A stretch of DNA of 64,000 bases from positions 37,092 to 101,091 of the forward strand of contig JACRKC010000005.1 of assembly GCA_016235555.1 (NCBI GenBank), in the 5' to 3' direction. Shown here one piece after another: positions 8,944 through 16,950 of this stretch. Made by a program: the position numbers and the translations under genes. The notes under the pieces are model-generated. The model saw only the letters and a list, made by a program, of their open reading frames with translations. It had not been told where the DNA came from and searched no databases. The stretch comes from Verrucomicrobiota bacterium (GTDB taxonomy: Bacteria > Verrucomicrobiota > Verrucomicrobiia > Opitutales > Opitutaceae). Each line of letters starts with the position of its first letter. The first letter of the stretch is position 1.

Positions 8944-11335
8944 TCGATTTGGCCACCGCTGTCGCGGGCGATGTGGGCGCAGCCGCTCCCGCCGCCGCGA
9001 CCGCCTTCGTCTTCGGCGCATCGATGCGCAGCACACTGCCCGGGGCGAGCGTGTGCGAGACCGGCTCACCCGTTTCCGTGACGACCACGTTGCAGGACAC
9101 GTTCTTGAAATTTCCCGTCGGACTCCTGTCGGTGGTCACCACCTCAAAGACCGCCTCGTTGCTGTCCTTGGTGATCGCGATCTCCCTGGCGGTCACGCCG
9201 TCGGGCAGACCGACGAGCCGTGCGATCGCGGTGCCCTCGAATGCTCTCTTTTGCTCCAGCACACACGTGAGCTTCGCAGTCTTGCCGCGCTCGACCTTGG
9301 TCAGGGCGATCTTGCCGAGGAGATAAGGCGCCGCGATTTCGAGCGGTGCGAGCTGCGTGGAGACGTAGGCCGTGCCGCCCTTCACGGTCGCACCGGCGAC
9401 GACAGCGATCTTCCACGCGCGAGTTTCGGCCTTCGGCCCGGCGTTGAGTTTGTAGACCATCTCGCTCGCGCCTTTCGGGAGTGTGACATCCGGCTGCGCG
9501 CTCACGCCGGGCGGATTCCACAGCATCTTCAACGTAATCGCTTCGTCGAAGCCCTCCTTCTTCTCGGCCACGATCTTAAGCGCCATTTCGCCGCCCTGCA
9601 CCAGCGGGACCTTCGGCTCGACGATGCGAACCGTGAACGGAACCTCCTCCACGACCGCAGCCGCGATCTGGTCCACCTCCGATTGCACGTAAACCGTGTC
9701 GTTCTGGATGCGCACCCACTCGACCTTGTGCCGAAAACGCGTCGCGAGGCCGGCGGCTTTGGCCGCGTCCACCGCCTTCGCTGAGGGCCTCAATAGTCGG
9801 CCCGCGATGGGCGCGGTCGCGTCGGCTTCGAACACGACCGGCCCGGCCGACAGACTGCCCGGCACGGCATCCGCGTGCATCGTGATGCCGGCGGGCAGGC
9901 CGTCGAATTCCACGCGGAAGTCGCCGCTAAACGCGTCCCGGTTGGCGTTGAGTAAAATGGCGAAGCGGTTGCCGCGCGGCACGGCGAGCGATTTGCGGGT
10001 CTCGTTGTCGTAACGCGCGGTGTCGGGAATCGACAGAGTAAGGGCCGGCCCCACGGGGGAGATTTCCACCCGATAGGCGAACAGCGGTCCGCCGCGCCCG
10101 AGCTGGTCCGCCACTTTCACCGTGTAGTCGCCATCCTCCGGGATGCGCACGCGCAGGGCGCTGTCGGGATGGCCGGCAGCGTCGTCGTTATTGCCGAGAA
10201 CGGCGCCCTTCGATCCCAGCACCGTCAGCACGGGGTCGAGCGGCGAGCCGAGCCGGCGGGCGAACACCTCGATATTGAGATTCTGGTCCTTCTTCGCTTT
10301 GAACCGGAAAAACGCCGTCATGCCCCGGTTCGCCAGCACGCCGTCGAACGCCAGCGGTGCGGGCAGGTTCAGCACCGGCGCATTCGCGGGTGTCGTGCCC
10401 GCCTCGATGGCGCCGGCATCGGGCAGGTCGGTCACTCGCACCCAATTCGGCGACACCCCGCCGCCGTCGCGCAAGGTCACGACCGGCGATTTCTCGGCTT
10501 TCTCCGCCGGAAACGTGATCGACTCCTTCCACTCCCCCGCCGGATCGCCGACAAAGCGCGCCTCAACTGTCTCACCCGCTTTGCCTCCCAGCGGCAGCGC
10601 CAGCGCCGGCCTCGGGTGGTCGCTCACATGGAGCCGGTAGAAGTGGCCGTTGCCCGCGTAGGCCACGTCGCGCAACTGGATGAAATATCTTCCGTCAGCC
10701 GGCGCGAGCAGGGACACGAAACCATCGTGTCCGAGCAGTGGCGAGTCGTCGCTGCGCGCGAGTTCACGGCCGTCGGCGCCCGCGACCATGATGATCGGAT
10801 CGAACATCGTCCGACCGAGCCGCGCCCCCTCCACCTCGACGACGAGACGTTGCCCCTGCCTGGCCTCCACGACGAAGCAGTCCACGTCCTCATTGCCATT
10901 CGTGCCCTGCACGGTCGAGTTGAGTGCGACCGCCTGCGCCTTGGCGGGCGTGTTGTTGGGCTCTCGTTCATCAACCGATGGGAACGGCCCGACAAAAAAG
11001 ATGCGCAGCGCCGAGAGTCCGCTCGTGGTCCGCAGGCGGAAGGCGTGTTCACCAAGACGGCAGTCCGGCGCGATTTTGAATACCGTCTTCGCCTCGGCAG
11101 TCGTGGCCGACACGAGCTTTTCCACCGTGATGCCCGGGCTGTAGAAGAGCACATCCTGCGCGTCGGCGAGTCGATCGCCCTTCAGCGTGACTGCGACCTC
11201 CGTGCCGCGCTGCCCGCCGGCGGGCACGACCGAGGCCAGGTTGGGCGCAACGGCCCGGGCGGCCGCGACGCCCAACGCCAACCAACCGGAGAACACCGCC
11301 AGCCGCCGCCAACCTTGCGCACGCACACGACTCAT
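8936..11335 (-). CDS. Secreted PPC-domain repeat protein (cassette 1)
   Basis: A 799-residue protein with a signal peptide (RLAVFSGWLALGVAAARAVA). The first 90 residues form an Ig-like domain (SVVPAGGQRGTEVAVTLKGDRL). Two pre-peptidase C-terminal (PPC) domains follow, marked by EREPNNTPAKAQAV near residue 120 and SPLDPVLTVLGSKGAVLGNNDDAAGHPDSAL near residue 360. The rest is beta-rich with no enzyme motif. Such proteins are regularly encoded beside DUF1501 and DUF1549/1553 genes in PVC bacteria. It starts three bases after the DUF1501 stop and overlaps the next gene by 8 bp, so it is the middle of a tight operon. It is likely a binding or structural envelope protein. Confidence 0.85.
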   Translation of the reverse strand: MSRVRAQGWRRLAVFSGWLALGVAAARAVAPNLASVVPAGGQRGTEVAVTLKGDRLADAQDVLFYSPGITVEKLVSATTAEAKTVFKIAPDCRLGEHAFRLRTTSGLSALRIFFVGPFPSVDEREPNNTPAKAQAVALNSTVQGTNGNEDVDCFVVEARQGQRLVVEVEGARLGRTMFDPIIMVAGADGRELARSDDSPLLGHDGFVSLLAPADGRYFIQLRDVAYAGNGHFYRLHVSDHPRPALALPLGGKAGETVEARFVGDPAGEWKESITFPAEKAEKSPVVTLRDGGGVSPNWVRVTDLPDAGAIEAGTTPANAPVLNLPAPLAFDGVLANRGMTAFFRFKAKKDQNLNIEVFARRLGSPLDPVLTVLGSKGAVLGNNDDAAGHPDSALRVRIPEDGDYTVKVADQLGRGGPLFAYRVEISPVGPALTLSIPDTARYDNETRKSLAVPRGNRFAILLNANRDAFSGDFRVEFDGLPAGITMHADAVPGSLSAGPVVFEADATAPIAGRLLRPSAKAVDAAKAAGLATRFRHKVEWVRIQNDTVYVQSEVDQIAAAVVEEVPFTVRIVEPKVPLVQGGEMALKIVAEKKEGFDEAITLKMLWNPPGVSAQPDVTLPKGASEMVYKLNAGPKAETRAWKIAVVAGATVKGGTAYVSTQLAPLEIAAPYLLGKIALTKVERGKTAKLTCVLEQKRAFEGTAIARLVGLPDGVTAREIAITKDSNEAVFEVVTTDRSPTGNFKNVSCNVVVTETGEPVSHTLAPGSVLRIDAPKTKAVAAAGAAAPTSPATAVAKSND

Positions 11336-11338
11336 GGC

Positions 11339-12658
11339 TCAGGCGAGCAGCTCCTTGACCACCCGGCCGTCCTTCACAATCGACTGCGGGCGTCCGCCGG
11401 GCGACATCAGCTTCTTCTCCGGATCGATGCCGATCTGATTGAAAATCGTCGCGGCATAGTCCTCGACCCTGAGCGGATTGTCTTCGGGCTCGGCCCCGGT
11501 CGCATCGGACGCGCCGTAGATCTGCCCGCGCTTCACGCCACCGCCGGCGAGCGCGATGGAAAACACCTTGGGCCAGTGATCGCGGCCGGCGGTGCCGTTG
11601 ACCTTCGGCGTGCGGCCGAACTCGGTGTTGACGATGACGAGTGTCGAATCGAGCAGGCCACGCTCATCCAGATCGCGGATCAACGCCGCGTAGGCCTTGT
11701 CGAAATTCGGCATCTGGTTCGAGTTGGCGCGCTTGATGTTGTCGTGATGATCCCAGCTCCCGTAGGTGAGCGACACGAACCGCACGCCGGCTTCCACGAG
11801 CCGCCGCGCCAGCAGCATCCGCTGGCCGGCGGCGTTCCGACCGTAGGTCTCGCGGACTTTTGACGGCTCCGCCTTGATATCGAAAGCCGCGCGCGCCTTT
11901 TCCGAACTGATCATCGCGTAGGCGCGCTGGTAGAAGGAATCCATGCCGTCGAGCACGTCGGATTTTTCCAGCGCGCTGAAATGCGCGTCGACCACCGCGC
12001 GCATTTCGCGACGCTGCTCGAAGCGCTTCGGATCGACGCCGCCGGGCAACGTCAGGTCGCGCACGGAAAAACTGTCGGTCGCCGGATCGCTGCCGAGGGC
12101 GAACGGCCCATAGGCCGCCCCGAGGTAGCCGGTGCCCTCGTAGGGCGTGACCTGGTTGGGCACGAGGATGTAGGGCGGCAGGTCGGCCCGCGGCCCCAAC
12201 TCGTGCGCGACCACGCTGCCGATGCTCGGGTATTGGAGCGCGGGGCTGGGCCGGTAGCCGGTGAACATCGCGTGCGTGCCGCGCTCGTGCGCCGCCTCGC
12301 CGTGCGTCATCGAACGGATGACCGTGATCTTGTCGGCGATCTTCGCCGTTTCCTTCAGGTTCTCGGAAAAGTAGACGCCCGGCAGACTCGTTTTGATGCC
12401 TTCCATCGGCCCGCGGTATTCGATCGGCGCCGTGAGTTTCGGATCGAACGACTCCTGGTGCGACATGCCACCCGGCAGGTAGATATTGATCACCGATTTC
12501 GCCTTCGCCGCGACCGGCAATTTCCGGGTCGCCCCAGCCGCGCAGAGTGGCGGCCGAAAAAGATCACTCATCGTCAGTCCCACCGTGCCGAGTAAACCGA
12601 CGTAGAGGAACTCGCGGCGCGACGGCTGCCACGGAGGGTGGGCGTGGGGACGATTCAT
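11339..12658 (-). CDS. DUF1501 domain protein with twin-arginine signal (cassette 1)
   Basis: A 439-residue DUF1501 protein. The N-terminus carries a twin-arginine motif SRREFLYVGLLG (from residue 13), indicating Tat export, which fits the tatC gene at 58863. Family landmarks are INIYLPGGMSHQESFDPK, IRSMTHGEAAHERGTHAMFTGY, YGSWDHHDN, STLVIVNTEFGRTPKVNGTAGRDHW and GQIYGASD. DUF1501 belongs to the alkaline phosphatase/sulfatase-like fold and its substrate is unknown. The start at 12658 was chosen because it places the RR motif at normal distance; further upstream codons lack family similarity. It is the first gene of the operon running down to 4612, divergent from glnS across 179 bp. Confidence 0.9.
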   Translation of the reverse strand: MNRPHAHPPWQPSRREFLYVGLLGTVGLTMSDLFRPPLCAAGATRKLPVAAKAKSVINIYLPGGMSHQESFDPKLTAPIEYRGPMEGIKTSLPGVYFSENLKETAKIADKITVIRSMTHGEAAHERGTHAMFTGYRPSPALQYPSIGSVVAHELGPRADLPPYILVPNQVTPYEGTGYLGAAYGPFALGSDPATDSFSVRDLTLPGGVDPKRFEQRREMRAVVDAHFSALEKSDVLDGMDSFYQRAYAMISSEKARAAFDIKAEPSKVRETYGRNAAGQRMLLARRLVEAGVRFVSLTYGSWDHHDNIKRANSNQMPNFDKAYAALIRDLDERGLLDSTLVIVNTEFGRTPKVNGTAGRDHWPKVFSIALAGGGVKRGQIYGASDATGAEPEDNPLRVEDYAATIFNQIGIDPEKKLMSPGGRPQSIVKDGRVVKELLA

Positions 12659-12837
12659 GGGAACAGCGGGGAACTGGCTCAGCCGGTGGGGGGAACACTC
12701 CCTCCGCCTGATCGGGCATGTGACGACAACATCTGGCGCCGGTTTCCGCTCCCCGACAAGTTGATAAACAATTCGGCCGCCGGCCCGCCCAACTGCGTCG
12801 TTGCCTCGCGCCCGGTCGCCGCGCAATTTGACGCCTT

Positions 12838-14637
12838 ATGTCCGTTGAGCCAACCGACTCGAACGCCGCCACCACGCCACCCGCTGCCCCCAGCGACTTC
12901 GTCCGCGACATCGTCGCGCAACACGTCGCCGAACAGCGCTACCCGCGGATCGTCACGCGCTTCCCGCCCGAGCCCAACGGCTACCTCCACATCGGCCACG
13001 CCAAGTCCATCTGCCTGAATTTCGGCCTCGCCCGGGAAAACAACGGCGTGTGCCACCTGCGCTTCGACGACACCAACCCCGCCAAGGAGGACATCGAATT
13101 CGTGGAGTCCATCACCGCCGACGTGCGCTGGCTCGTCGCCGGCTGGGCCGACCACTGTCTCGGTTTCAAGCCCAAGGGCACCCACCCCGCCCTCGCCACG
13201 CATAACGGCCAACCCGATTTCTACCTCGCGTCCGTCCCGCCGGACGCGCCCCACGCCGAGCCCTTTTTCGCCAGCGACTACTTCGACGCCCTGCACGCCT
13301 ACGCCGTCGAGCTGATCAAGCGCGGCCGGGCCTACGTCTGCGACCTCTCGCCCAAGGAGACCGAGGAATATCGCGGCGCGCCCGACAAACCCGGTCGCGA
13401 ATCGCCCTACCGCCACCGCTCCGTCGCCGAGAATCTCGATCTCTTCGCCCGCATGACCGCGGGCGAATTCCCCGACGGCGCGCGCACGCTCCGCGCCAAA
13501 ATCGACATGGCCTCGCCCAACGTCTGGCTGCGCGATCCCCTGCTCTACCGTATCCGCCACCTCCCGCACTATCATGCCGGCGACAAGTGGTGCGTCTACC
13601 CCCTCTACGACTACGCGCACTGCCTCAGCGACTACCTCGAGGGTGTCAGCCACAGCGTCTGCTCGCTCGAGTTCGTCCCGCACCGCGCGCTCTACGACTG
13701 GATTCTCGAAAACCTCGGTCTGCCGCGCCCGCTCCCGCGCCAATACGAATTCGCGAAACTCGTCCCCACCTACACGCTCCTCAGCAAGCGCAACATCCTC
13801 CGTCTCGTGCAGGAGAAAGTCGTCGCCGGCTGGGACGACCCGCGCCTGCCCACTCTGTCCGGCCTCCGCCGCCGCGGCATCCCCGCCAGCGCCATCCGCA
13901 AGTTCGTCATCGGCGTCGGCGTCACGACGTTCAACAGCGTGACCGACATCGCCGTCTTCGAGCACGCCGTCCGCGAGGAACTCAACGCCTCCGCGGCCCG
14001 CCGCCTCGCCGTCCTCAAGCCGATCAAGCTCGTCCTTACCAACCTCGCCGCCGGCGAGACCGTCGAGTGCCTCGCCACCAACGATCCACAGAGCGAGCAG
14101 CCCACCACGCGCAAGATCGCGCTCACCCGCGAGGTGTTCATCGAGAGCGACGACTTCGCCGAAGTGCCGCCGCCGAAATATTTCCGCCTCAAACCCGGCG
14201 GCGAGGTGCGCCTGAAATACGCCTGCATCATCAAGCTCGATGAAATCGTGAAGGACGCCACCGGCGCGATCACCGAACTGCGCTGCACCGCGCAACTCGA
14301 CACGCGCTCCGGCCAGCCCAACGCCGACAAGAAAGTGAAGGGCACCATCCACTGGGTCAGCGCCACGCAATGTCTCGACGCCGAGGTGCGCCTCTACGAC
14401 CGCCTCTTCAACGTCGCCGAACCCGGCGCGGAGGACGACTTCATGAAGGTGGTGAATCCTCACTCGCTCGACGTCGTCACCGCCAAGCTCGAGCCGTCTC
14501 TCGCCGCCGCGACACCGGCCGATCGCTTCCAGTTCGAACGCCTCGGCTACTTCGCCCTCGATCCAGTCGACAGCCAGCCCGGCAAACTCGTCTTCAATCG
14601 CACCATTTCACTGAAAGACACTTGGTCAAAGCGGTAG
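12838..14637 (+). CDS. glnS: Glutaminyl-tRNA synthetase
   Basis: A 599-residue class I synthetase that charges tRNA-Gln with glutamine in the cytoplasm. The nucleotide-binding motif FPPEPNGYLHIGHAKS has HIGH at residues 51-54. The second class I signature appears as LLSKRNI near residue 313. The C-terminal anticodon-binding beta-barrels are present (LVLTNLAAGETVECL, YFRLKPGGEVRLKYACII, then GTIHWVSA). The length is close to the usual 550-600. The ATG at 12838 gives an Ala/Pro-rich leader of about 19 residues. The TAG stop is part of a GGTAGGGAGG half-palindrome that continues to about 14660. Presence of GlnRS suggests direct Gln-tRNA charging. Confidence 0.97.
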   Translation: MSVEPTDSNAATTPPAAPSDFVRDIVAQHVAEQRYPRIVTRFPPEPNGYLHIGHAKSICLNFGLARENNGVCHLRFDDTNPAKEDIEFVESITADVRWLVAGWADHCLGFKPKGTHPALATHNGQPDFYLASVPPDAPHAEPFFASDYFDALHAYAVELIKRGRAYVCDLSPKETEEYRGAPDKPGRESPYRHRSVAENLDLFARMTAGEFPDGARTLRAKIDMASPNVWLRDPLLYRIRHLPHYHAGDKWCVYPLYDYAHCLSDYLEGVSHSVCSLEFVPHRALYDWILENLGLPRPLPRQYEFAKLVPTYTLLSKRNILRLVQEKVVAGWDDPRLPTLSGLRRRGIPASAIRKFVIGVGVTTFNSVTDIAVFEHAVREELNASAARRLAVLKPIKLVLTNLAAGETVECLATNDPQSEQPTTRKIALTREVFIESDDFAEVPPPKYFRLKPGGEVRLKYACIIKLDEIVKDATGAITELRCTAQLDTRSGQPNADKKVKGTIHWVSATQCLDAEVRLYDRLFNVAEPGAEDDFMKVVNPHSLDVVTAKLEPSLAAATPADRFQFERLGYFALDPVDSQPGKLVFNRTISLKDTWSKR

Positions 14638-14660
14638 GGAGGGTCTGTGACCCGCCCTGG
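14633..14660. repeat. Half-palindrome at the glnS stop codon
   Basis: GGTAGGGAGGGTCTGTGACC followed by CGCCC resembles the left half of the inner module at 55300-55372 (GTAGTGGGGCAGGTCTGTGA). It contains the glnS TAG stop. No complementary right half follows, so it is either a solo arm or a short hairpin downstream of glnS. Confidence 0.55.
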
Positions 14661-14690
14661 CTTGGCCACCCCCTTTCCGCCTCGCCGCCT

Positions 14691-15365
14691 ATGGACGATC
14701 CACTTTCCATCCTCTCCGCGCCCGAAGCCCGCGTGCTCGGCGCGTTGATCGAAAAAGCGATCACGACACCCGACTACTACCCGCTCTCGCTCAACGCGCT
14801 CACCAACGCCTGCAACCAACTCTCGAACCGCGAGCCGGTCGTCGCCTACGACGAGACGACCGTGGTTCGTGCGCTCGACAGCCTGCGCGACAAGCGTCTC
14901 GCCTCCCTCTACGCCGGCGCCGAGAGCCGCGTCGCCCGCTACAAGCACACGATCACCGACGCCATCCTGCTCACGCCCGCCGAGGTCGCGCTGCTCTGCG
15001 TGCTGCTGCTCCGCGGCCCCCAGACGCTCGGTGAACTGCGCACGCGCACCGAGCGGCTGTTCAAATTCGACACCTTGCCCGAGGTCGAAGAGGCCCTCAA
15101 CGCCCTCGCCACCCGCGCCCCCCAACCGCTCGTCGCCAAACTCCCCCGCGCGCCCGGCACCAAGGAGTCGCGCTACGCCCACCTGCTCTGCGGTCCGGTC
15201 GATGCCGCGTCGCCCGAGACGCCTGTCGCTCCCGTGTCTGGGCCGGTCGTGGCGCAGGTCGCGGATGATCGTGTCGTGGCCCTCGAACAGGAACTCGCCG
15301 CGCTTCGCGCCGAACTCGCCGGCCTCCGCGCGGACTTCGCGGCCTTCCGCCGCCAGTTCGACTAA
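14691..15365 (+). CDS. YceH family (UPF0502) protein
   Basis: A 224-residue protein. Residues 5-170 match the YceH/UPF0502 (DUF480) family, a pair of winged-helix domains: LSAPEARVLGALIEKAITTPDYYPLSLNAL and PLVAKLPRAPGTKESRYAHLL are typical. The C-terminal 35 residues are a coiled coil (ALEQELAALRAELAGLRADFAAFRRQ), common in this family. The molecular role is unknown, although the fold suggests nucleic-acid binding. It lies 53 bp after glnS and 12 bp before the potassium channel gene, so a small operon is plausible. Confidence 0.9.
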   Translation: MDDPLSILSAPEARVLGALIEKAITTPDYYPLSLNALTNACNQLSNREPVVAYDETTVVRALDSLRDKRLASLYAGAESRVARYKHTITDAILLTPAEVALLCVLLLRGPQTLGELRTRTERLFKFDTLPEVEEALNALATRAPQPLVAKLPRAPGTKESRYAHLLCGPVDAASPETPVAPVSGPVVAQVADDRVVALEQELAALRAELAGLRADFAAFRRQFD

Positions 15366-15377
15366 CCCCGGCCTCCC

Positions 15378-16136
15378 ATGCTTCGGAAATTCCGCCTTAT
15401 CGCGATCCTGCTCCTCATCAGCCTGCTCGGCCCCACCTGGGTGTTCTGGATGGCGGAGCACGGAAACAACCCCCGGATCGAGACCTTTGGCGACGTGCTC
15501 TGGTGGTGGTTCGTCAGCTCCACCACGGTCGGCTACGGCGACATCGCACCCGTCACCGTCTACGGCCGCCTCGCCGGCGTCGTCACCATCGTGATCGGCG
15601 TTTATTGCTACACCAATTTCATCACCATCACCGCCGATTCGCTCCACGGCCTGACCAACCAGCATCGTCTCGGCACCGCACAGGTCACGGCCCGCGACCA
15701 CGTGATCATCTGCGAATACACGGCCTTCGCCGACGAGTTGATCCAGGCTTTGCCGCACTATCCGGAGCTGGCGCGCCGGGAGGTCGTGATCGTCACGGAT
15801 CTCGTGCAGGTGCAACCCTACCCGCAGCACCATTTCGTCCGCGGCGTGCCCATCAGTCCCGCGGCCCAGCGGCAGGCCGCGATCGAGTTCGCCGCATTCA
15901 TCTTCGTTTTCGCCAACATCCGCTTCGTCGATCCCGATCTCAAGACGCTGCACACCGCCGCCCGCGTGCGGCAGCTGGCGCCCAAGGCGAAGATATTCGT
16001 CGAGCTCAACGATCCGGCGCATGAGCTGGCGCGGCACCTCGGCGACAACGTCGCCATCCTGTCGAGCCGGGAAATGCTCGGCTCCGTGATGCGCGACCGC
16101 ACCATCGACCTGTCGGCGCATATCGCGCGGGTCTGA
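15378..16136 (+). CDS. Two-TM potassium channel with degenerate RCK/TrkA-N domain
   Basis: A 252-residue membrane protein. TM1 is at about 7-25, the pore helix DVLWWWFVSS at 39-48, the selectivity filter TTVGYGD at 49-55 and TM2 at about 64-85. A cytoplasmic Rossmann-like domain begins at HVIICEYTAFADELIQAL; the GxGxxG dinucleotide motif expected there is lost. Later elements (IFVFANIRFVDPDLKTLHTA and KIFVELNDPAHELARHLG) keep the TrkA-N pattern. The filter predicts K+ selectivity; gating by NAD(H) or nucleotides is doubtful. It is 12 bp downstream of the yceH-like gene. Confidence 0.9.
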   Translation: MLRKFRLIAILLLISLLGPTWVFWMAEHGNNPRIETFGDVLWWWFVSSTTVGYGDIAPVTVYGRLAGVVTIVIGVYCYTNFITITADSLHGLTNQHRLGTAQVTARDHVIICEYTAFADELIQALPHYPELARREVVIVTDLVQVQPYPQHHFVRGVPISPAAQRQAAIEFAAFIFVFANIRFVDPDLKTLHTAARVRQLAPKAKIFVELNDPAHELARHLGDNVAILSSREMLGSVMRDRTIDLSAHIARV

Positions 16137-16220
16137 GCGTCGCCAAGGAAACCCTGATTTGATCGGGCCTTTGTCCCCCGCCAACCGCAGGTGAGGCACG
16201 GCGGTTGCCGCGCTGGTGGC

Positions 16221-16408
16221 ATGATCCACCAAACCAGTTTTGCCCACGCGGAGTTCGCCGCCAAGAAGAAGACCACCCGCCGCGAAGCGTTCCTCACCCG
16301 CACGGAGGCAGTCACTCCATGGGCAGGCTCCTGGCGGTCATCGCACTCTGCCACCCCACGGGCGCGCGGCCGGCCGCCGCCCGGCCCGGAACGCATGCTG
16401 CGGGTCTA
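16221..16408 (+). pseudogene. N-terminal relic of an IS5-family transposase
   Basis: Translation from the ATG at 16221 gives MIHQTSFAHAEFAAKKKTTR then REAFLTRTEAVTPWA, which matches the conserved start of IS5-family transposases. The similarity then moves to another frame (MGRLLAVIALCHP, family version about WARLLALIEPHYP) and returns to the first (RARGRPPPGPERMLRV, family version GRPPVGLERMLRI). At least two frameshifts are therefore present. The relic stops where the composite palindrome begins at 16409, and the catalytic DDE region is absent. Confidence 0.75.
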
Positions 16409-16532
16409 ATACCAAGGGCGGTTGATATTTGGAGGTGAGCCGTAGGTCGGGCCTTACGCCCGACCCCCGTCCGCCTGTAGCGCATGTCTATCTTCGCAAC
16501 CGAAAAATCCAAAATTCCTGTGACGTTGGTAT
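16409..16532. repeat. Composite palindrome (ATACCAA outer arms, inner GTAGGTCGGGC module)
   Basis: Outer arms ATACCAAGGGCGGTTG (from 16409) and TGTGACGTTGGTAT (ending 16532) face each other around an inner hairpin GTAGGTCGGGCC/TTACGCCCGACC. The ATACCAACGTCAC-type outer arm is shared with the element at 63747-63857, whose inner module differs. It abuts the IS5 relic. Confidence 0.7.
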
Positions 16533-16716
16533 AAGATATCGGGGCCCGGCGAAGAACGGGCATCAACTCCACACCCTCGTTGGTCTGGCCAACGTGCTCA
16601 TCGCGCCGCGAGCACGCGCGGCGCGCGTGAGCCCCGGGGCGCCCGCGGCCGCTGCCCACCCGGAAAACCGCCGGTTTGGCATTGTTCAGCGCTTCCCTGA
16701 AAAACGGTCCGCGCAC

Positions 16717-16792
16717 TGGAGCCAACAGTCGGAATTGAACCGACGACCCACGCTTTACGAAAGCGTTGCTCTACCAGCTGAGCTATGTTGGC
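16717..16792 (-). tRNA. tRNA-Thr (anticodon CGU)
   Basis: The reverse strand folds as a complete cloverleaf. The acceptor stem is GCCAACA/TGTTGGC, the D arm GCTC-AGCTGGTA-GAGC, the anticodon stem ACGCT/AGCGT with loop TTCGTAA (anticodon CGT, reading ACG), and the T arm GTCGG-TTCAATT-CCGAC. The 3' TCCA is encoded, giving 76 nt with CCA. The gene is flanked by mobile-element remains on one side and an ISKra4-family IS about 160 bp away on the other. Confidence 0.97.
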
Positions 16793-16950
16793 GCTCGTGG
16801 AAATAGCGGAAGAAACCGGCCGACCCATTGAGAGCAAGCTTCAATTGCGCAATCTCTTGATCTCTCGATCGCCACCCGACGGGCGGCCGGTTCCTGGTCG
16901 ATCAGGTCGTTCCGGCCGGACGCCTCGTCGAACCGCCTCGGCCAGCGCCC

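Larger units (their letters stand above)
16137..16716. other. Gene-poor mobile-element patch before tRNA-Thr
   Basis: This 580-bp interval holds an IS5-family relic (16221-16408) and a composite palindrome (16409-16532). The remaining 180 bp or so (16533-16716) is unassigned GC-rich sequence just downstream of the tRNA. No intact gene is seen. Confidence 0.7.

Noticed and set aside
12679..14463. A 594-codon ORF on the minus strand opposite glnS
   Set aside because: Low-complexity Gly/Val/Glu translation typical of antisense frames in GC-rich genes; glnS on the plus strand has full family conservation.
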